A stretch of 64,000 nucleotides of DNA from Kalmanozyma brasiliensis GHG001 (lineage: Eukaryota; Basidiomycota; Ustilaginomycetes; Ustilaginales): positions 682,001 to 746,000 of the forward strand of contig NW_015961989.1 of the NCBI RefSeq assembly GCF_000497045.1, written 5' to 3'. The translations under genes were made by a program, and so were the position numbers. Position 1 is the stretch's first letter; every line of letters begins with the position of its first letter. Of the stretch, positions 59,272 through 64,000 are shown in pieces. The notes under the pieces are model-generated. The model searched no databases, was not told the DNA's origin, and was given only the letters and a program-made list of their open reading frames with translations.

Positions 59272-62271
59272 ATGAAGGCTGACCACGCCAACGGCGACTC
59301 GCCGTCGCTCATCGATCATTCCGAGGAAGCGTCGCGTCACGTCAGCTCGAACGGCAATACCCACGAATCTAGCCCGACTCGAAACGTTCAAATCAGCCAG
59401 GAAACGTTGCGCCGAGCTTCCTCATCACAAGATGGAAGCCCCATTCTCAGCGCACCGCACAAGCTTGCAGGTCTTAATGTGCTCGTAGAAGATACGCACT
59501 TCGACCCAGATGGTGCAAATGGCTCAACACAACGTGATGGAAGCCTGTCTCCGTCAGAATCAACCATGGACGCACCTTCACCCTCATACTCTCGGGAGTC
59601 CACAGTCGAGCCTGGAGATTTCATCCGACCGAAAGCACGTAAAGCGACACCAGCAGAAGAAGACGAGGATGTGTGGGAGGATGAAGAGGACAGCATCCTC
59701 ATGGATGAGCATGGCAACATCATCTATGAAGGACCCGCCTACGAGGATTCAGCTTCCGAGTTTTCGGATGGAGCAGACGCTCAAGACCTCGAACAGCATC
59801 GACGCTCGTATCGAGAAGCTACGCAGCAGTATCGCAAAAGCCGTAGAGCTCTTCTTCTGTCTGGCCTGTCGTCATATGCTTCTTCGCCCTCCTCGGAAGA
59901 GCTTGGGAGCATCTCTCCGACAGAGTTCGGTAACGCATCCGCCAGTCCATCCGCCTCCGTCTACGAATCGCAGAGGCAAACACCCGAGCACGAATCCTAC
60001 TATCAGCCACACCTGGCCGAGTCGGTGGACAACGCTGATACCGGTGGGAGGACAAACGATCTGCGATACGACTATGACTCAGGTCCCGAGACCAAGAAGC
60101 CTGTCGGCGCTGCCCAAGATGCTGCGCGCGAGGCGTATGCAGTCAAGCAGGAGCCCACGACACCGACGCTGAATGACGAGTCCTCTCGTGCACAAAGACA
60201 TGTAGGTTCGGCCGTCAATCCGACGAACGGCAGGACGTCGGCATCTGCAGACAACGGAACAACGTCTGAAAGACGAGCTCGACCGTCGTCCGCTCCAAGA
60301 ACCTTGTCTTCGCCGCTCAGCCCCACCAAATTCTTGACGCCCGAACAGGATGGCATCCGGCAGCGACGCTCACTGAGGGACCTGAAGCCATCCACATCCG
60401 CTGCAGACGAAGAGACGTACGAGTACGCCGACGCTTATATGACTCCGCGTCTCAGCCTCACAACGCTCCACGAGGAAGCGAAGCCCAACGGGTCGTCAAT
60501 ACCACAGACTCCTTTGCCAGCGAGCGAAAAACTAGCGAACAGGGACTACAGTCCAATAAGCCCCGGGGCTACCATTGCTCCGACCCGTCAGGAAAACCAT
60601 CCGTTCAGCTTGTGGGACTACCTCAAAGAAGAGGTCCTCGCCACCGACTTTGATGCGACCCAGGAGATGAAGTGGGAAAGGGTCACCAACTTCATCTCGA
60701 TCCCGTTCTGGATGGAAAAGATCATCCTCTTCGGTTTCGTCGTCTGCCTTGACTCGTTCCTCTACACCTTCACCATCTTGCCGCTTCGCTTCTGCGTGGC
60801 CATGTGGACGTGGCTCGGCAACAGTGCCAGGTGGATTCTCGGCAGCGAAAAGCGGTATCTGCATTCGTCGCACAAGTGCGACATCCTCAAAATGCTCCTC
60901 ATCGTGCTCAGCTGCGTGATCCTCTCGCGCATCACCGACGCGAGTAAGATGTATCACTCGGTCCGCGGGCAGGACGTGGTCAAGCTCTCCGTCATCTTCA
61001 ACGTGCTCGAGATTGCAGATCGTCTCTGCTGCAGTTTCGGGCAAGACCTGCTCGACTCGCTCTTTTCTCGCAGCACGCTCGCTCGACGCAAGAATGGCAA
61101 ACAGCCCTATCTACGACCGATTGGCTTCTTCTGCCTCAGCCTGTGCTACGTTCTCGCACACACGCTCGTGCTCTTTTACCAGCTGGTGACGCTCAACGTC
61201 GCCATCAACAGCTACGACAACGCGTTGCTGACGTTGCTGCTCTCGAACCAGTTCGTCGAGATCAAGTCGAGCGTTTTCAAAAAGTTCGAGAAAGAAAACG
61301 TCTTCCAAATGACGTGCGCCGATATCGTCGAGCGCTTCCAGCTCACCCTCATGCTGTCGGCGATCGGCCTTCGCAACCTTATCGAGCTATCGGGTGGATC
61401 GCTCGAGCCTACATCGAGTCCGCTCCCCGCGAGCTTCACTGTGTTTCCAAGTCTCAGCTTGCTCGAGACGGTCCTGACGCCTGTCTGCATCGTGCTCGCG
61501 AGCGAGTGCATCGTCGACTGGCTCAAGCACGCCTTTATCACCAAATTCAACCACATCCGTCCCGCGGTCTACGGTCGCTTCATGGACGTGCTCTGCCGGG
61601 ATCTGGTGGTAGGAGGGCCGTCCACGAAAGAGAACAGCCGCAAGCATACCTTCGTCGATCAGAGCCCCATCATTAGTCGTCGTCTCGGCTTTGCTGCGTT
61701 GCCGTTGGCGTGTTTGCTGGTGCGACTCATCTTGCAGATCATCGGCATGATCGGCGACACGAGTCACATTGACGAATGCATTGCCCCCATCAGCCCGCGC
61801 GAGACAGGATGGATCGGCGTCGTCGCGCGAAAGCTGGGGGCCAACGATATCGACAACGACCTGGTGCGCGCTATGGACCTGTTTGTGCGAGGCTCAGCGT
61901 GGGCGCTGACGCTTGTCATCGCTTGGGCCTTTCTCGTCGCTGTCAAGCTCTTGTTGGGCACCAACCTGGTCAGTTTCGCCTCGCACCGCTATGCCACGAT
62001 GCACGAGCGCGAAAACGAAGAAAGCCTCAACGCGAGGGATCGAGCTCCCATCGGCACCAACAAGGACGAGAGGAGCTACGACAAGTCGCTCGGCCGTTTC
62101 ATTGACAGGGCGGACGACGACGCGATCCAGATCAAGCTCGATGGGACACACGTCCTGCCGACGCCGAAAGAGAGAGACAAAGGGAAGGATGCAGGCCATC
62201 CGAAAGTCAAGAAGGAGAACTCGCTCATGGAGGTCAGTCGGTACAACATGGTGCGTTCGCGCATTTGGTAG
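59272..62271 (+). CDS. EMP65: TAPT1/Emp65-family ER membrane protein
   Basis: A 999-residue protein. Residues 1-440 are acidic and Ser-rich, disordered (EEDEDVWEDEEDS near 140). The conserved domain starts near 445 with PFSLWDYLKEEVLATDF and continues KWERVTNFISIPFWMEKII, then about eight hydrophobic segments (FGFVVCLDSFLYTFTILPLRF, MLLIVLSCVILSRITDASKMYH, FFCLSLCYVLAHTLVLFYQLV, LLLSNQFVEIKSSVFKKFEKEN, LTPVCIVLASECIVDWLKHAF and others). LSNQFVEIKSSVFKKF is a hallmark of TAPT1/DUF747. The yeast member Emp65 forms an ER complex with the SUN-like protein Slp1 that protects folding intermediates. Uninterrupted. Confidence 0.92.
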   Translation: MKADHANGDSPSLIDHSEEASRHVSSNGNTHESSPTRNVQISQETLRRASSSQDGSPILSAPHKLAGLNVLVEDTHFDPDGANGSTQRDGSLSPSESTMDAPSPSYSRESTVEPGDFIRPKARKATPAEEDEDVWEDEEDSILMDEHGNIIYEGPAYEDSASEFSDGADAQDLEQHRRSYREATQQYRKSRRALLLSGLSSYASSPSSEELGSISPTEFGNASASPSASVYESQRQTPEHESYYQPHLAESVDNADTGGRTNDLRYDYDSGPETKKPVGAAQDAAREAYAVKQEPTTPTLNDESSRAQRHVGSAVNPTNGRTSASADNGTTSERRARPSSAPRTLSSPLSPTKFLTPEQDGIRQRRSLRDLKPSTSAADEETYEYADAYMTPRLSLTTLHEEAKPNGSSIPQTPLPASEKLANRDYSPISPGATIAPTRQENHPFSLWDYLKEEVLATDFDATQEMKWERVTNFISIPFWMEKIILFGFVVCLDSFLYTFTILPLRFCVAMWTWLGNSARWILGSEKRYLHSSHKCDILKMLLIVLSCVILSRITDASKMYHSVRGQDVVKLSVIFNVLEIADRLCCSFGQDLLDSLFSRSTLARRKNGKQPYLRPIGFFCLSLCYVLAHTLVLFYQLVTLNVAINSYDNALLTLLLSNQFVEIKSSVFKKFEKENVFQMTCADIVERFQLTLMLSAIGLRNLIELSGGSLEPTSSPLPASFTVFPSLSLLETVLTPVCIVLASECIVDWLKHAFITKFNHIRPAVYGRFMDVLCRDLVVGGPSTKENSRKHTFVDQSPIISRRLGFAALPLACLLVRLILQIIGMIGDTSHIDECIAPISPRETGWIGVVARKLGANDIDNDLVRAMDLFVRGSAWALTLVIAWAFLVAVKLLLGTNLVSFASHRYATMHERENEESLNARDRAPIGTNKDERSYDKSLGRFIDRADDDAIQIKLDGTHVLPTPKERDKGKDAGHPKVKKENSLMEVSRYNMVRSRIW

Positions 62272-62386
62272 CGCGGTGGTGGGTCTGCAATCCATTCGCA
62301 TTTGCATTGTCTTCGTTCGGAGTGACCTTCGCGCTGATGTTTGTGTGTGGAAAGTGGCTCTTGAGCCTGTCGTCGCCTTTTTGAGG

Positions 62387-63508
62387 TCAACTACGATTGA
62401 GTTGCTCGTCGTCCTCATCCGACTCGTCCGATTCCGAGTCTGGGTCTCTTCCAGTGTAGAACGCTTCCCAATTGGCCCTCAGCTGCTTTGCCGCCGCCTC
62501 AGCGTCCAGCCCATGAAGCTGGGCGAAGTACCCATTCGCCTGCGCCAAGTACCCGGGAATGCCGCTGACCGTATGGTAGTCGCTCTCCACGAGCGCTCTA
62601 CTTCGGTCTACGCTAGCGAGGCATTCGCGCGCGACGATCTGCTTGCGGTTGATCGTCGACGAAAAGCCGACATACACATTGGCGTGCTTCTTGGTGATCG
62701 ACTTGACGACGTTGGTGTCGAGCGTGCATGAGTGGAGCGATATCCTCACCGCGCCAAATGCGGCGATATCCGTGTTGCGTAGGGACGAGAGAAGGTCGAC
62801 GGTGAGGCCAGCCGCTTGAACTGAGTGGAGCGAGATGTTGCGCTTGTACTGGAGGGCTACGTCGATTTGGGCGCGGAGGACCGAGAGCTGGTGCGCCTGC
62901 GGTGTTTTGAGCTTGGTCAGCTTGGGTGTTGAGGTGTCGAGATCGGTGCGGTGCGGATCGTAGTTCCAGGCACGTCGAGGTATCCTGAATGCTCGGTCGA
63001 TGCCGACTTCGCCTAGGAGGGCCGATGGGAAGCGATCAAAGTTCTCGCGAATCCCGGCAGAAACGCTCTCGAGCGATACGGGGTCAGGCAGCTGCTCCCA
63101 TATCGCTGCGAGCTCCTCTTTTGCTGTATTTTTTTCGCCTGGTGCGGGCTCTGGGATGCCAAAAAGCTCGTGATAGTGTTGCTCCTTGCTTGGTGGCGGA
63201 TCGGAGAGCGAGATCTGGTGTGCGAACCATGGATGCCACCCGAAGCACGGGATGACCTTGTCGGGATGTCGTGAAGCGAGCTCGGCGACCATGCCTTGGT
63301 CTCTCGCATTGGTGGACATGCACACTAGACGCCCGACAGGAGTGTCGCGGATGCGATTCGAGAGCTCGTCCAGGTTGGACGATGTGTAGGCAGACGGATC
63401 GTCGGTGGGATGGCAGTGCGAATCGACAAAGTAGGCTGCGAGCGTCGACGAGGGCTGCTGGATAGCGGCAGACTCGCTCGTGTCGCTGTGCGAGCCTCCA
63501 GCACACAT
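62387..63508 (-). CDS. TatD/Scn1-family metal-dependent hydrolase
   Basis: A 373-residue protein. FVDSHCHPTDD supplies the first two metal histidines; GEVGIDRAFRIP the glutamate; NISLHSVQAAG and AVRISLHSCT further histidines; VESDYHTVSG the aspartate. FGWHPWFAHQI is typical of the Cut9-interacting Scn1 group of TatD enzymes. These proteins are nuclease- or phosphodiesterase-like; in S. pombe Scn1 genetically interacts with the APC/C subunit Cut9. The C-terminus is acidic (DSESDESDEDDEQ). Convergent with the TAPT1 gene, ~115 bp apart. No intron. Confidence 0.87.
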   Translation of the reverse strand: MCAGGSHSDTSESAAIQQPSSTLAAYFVDSHCHPTDDPSAYTSSNLDELSNRIRDTPVGRLVCMSTNARDQGMVAELASRHPDKVIPCFGWHPWFAHQISLSDPPPSKEQHYHELFGIPEPAPGEKNTAKEELAAIWEQLPDPVSLESVSAGIRENFDRFPSALLGEVGIDRAFRIPRRAWNYDPHRTDLDTSTPKLTKLKTPQAHQLSVLRAQIDVALQYKRNISLHSVQAAGLTVDLLSSLRNTDIAAFGAVRISLHSCTLDTNVVKSITKKHANVYVGFSSTINRKQIVARECLASVDRSRALVESDYHTVSGIPGYLAQANGYFAQLHGLDAEAAAKQLRANWEAFYTGRDPDSESDESDEDDEQLNRS

Positions 63509-64000
63509 CGTGCTTCTGTCCGTGTTTTGCTCGCCTCGTTATAGGATGGTGCTGATGGAGATGGGAGCAGGAAACCCGGATCATCCTCCCAAACATTTCA
63601 CGCTTGGACCCTGACGTCCGTGCCCAGAAACGGCGTTCATGCCTCCACTTCGCCACGATGAGCTCTGAGCTGCATAGGCCTGCAGAAAAGCCTGGCGGAT
63701 GATCTTGACCTCAGCTTTGTGCTCCCGTGCGTCAAGCGCAGGTCGGTGGACCTCAGGCAAGACCACAACTCACTCACAAGATCGAATCACGCAGGACGAC
63801 CGAACTGAGTCTTCCAACAGCCGGCTTTCTTACACAGACTTGGGCGTTTCGCGCGTCTCGCAGACGCAGCAAGCGCCTCACTTTGGAAAAAGAATCGTGT
63901 TTGACGCTGCAATGTTCCCTGGGGTATACATGATGGCTGAGGACGATGTGCGGAGTCAACGACGATGCTCTCTATGACGCCTGTCATCTCTATCTCGGTC
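63509..64000. other. Promoter of the Scn1-type gene, right end of window
   Basis: No gene recognised; short ORFs on both strands at 63699-63987 have no motif. An upstream divergent gene may start beyond the window. Confidence 0.45.

Noticed and set aside
1..64000. CRISPR arrays, bacterial operons, rRNA, transposons with terminal repeats, viral genes
   Set aside because: No regularly spaced repeats, no rRNA, no transposase or reverse transcriptase motifs, and no capsid or polymerase motifs were seen on either strand.

Overview
The window is GC-rich nuclear DNA of a basidiomycete fungus, most likely a smut (Ustilaginales: Ustilago, Sporisorium, Moesziomyces or a relative). Three things point there: long intron-poor ORFs with a few short GT-AG introns, low-complexity Ser/Pro/Ala-rich extensions on housekeeping proteins, and a typical fungal gene set (Trm2, Mtf2-like, Taf5, Egd1, Gbp2, Emp65/TAPT1). 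The species is inferred from style, not from a search. There is no operon logic. Genes are single transcription units on both strands, and many neighbours share divergent promoters.

Layout. 0-5 kb: 3' end of TRM2, an Mtf2-like mitochondrial expression factor, and a secreted protein with an internal duplication. 5.9-12.7 kb: an unrecognised disordered protein, an eIF4E-family cap-binding protein with unusual features, and a ZTA1-like quinone reductase. 13.2-19.6 kb: acetyl-CoA synthetase (two exons rebuilt here) and CLP1, split by a 2.3 kb gene-free divergent promoter region. 20.4-26.0 kb: a secreted metallophosphoesterase, an unrecognised two-exon gene (possible Mediator subunit), and a wax-ester-synthase/DGAT-type acyltransferase. 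26.5-39.6 kb: TAF5, ATP synthase subunit e, nascent-polypeptide-associated complex beta, a glutathione transferase, lumazine synthase and a 3-hydroxyisobutyryl-CoA hydrolase. This block is bracketed by two members of an unrecognised small protein family (A at 29.9 kb on +, B at 39.0 kb on -). A decayed third member lies at 40.1 kb. 40.6-41.2 kb: an inverted duplication of a tRNA-Gly(TCC) gene, one copy broken by a 10-N assembly gap. 43-48.7 kb: PP1 catalytic subunit and an Ark/Prk-type kinase. 49.0-56.5 kb: two intron-containing tRNA-Gly(GCC) genes in opposite orientation around GBP2/HRB1-like, an HAD phosphatase and an auxin-efflux-carrier-family transporter. 56.9-64 kb: a manganese superoxide dismutase without presequence, a carnosine N-methyltransferase homologue, a TAPT1/Emp65 membrane protein and a TatD/Scn1-type hydrolase.

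Exon structures were rebuilt by hand for ACS, the 22.7 kb gene, ATP synthase e, EGD1, lumazine synthase, GBP2, the HAD phosphatase and the CARNMT1 homologue. In each, GT-AG junctions restore both reading phase and, where the family is known, the expected conserved residues. The strongest candidates for something undescribed are the A/B/C protein family, the duplicated-repeat secreted protein with dibasic sites, the eIF4E paralogue lacking the eIF4G-contact tryptophan, and the co-varying hairpin inside the tRNA-Gly introns.
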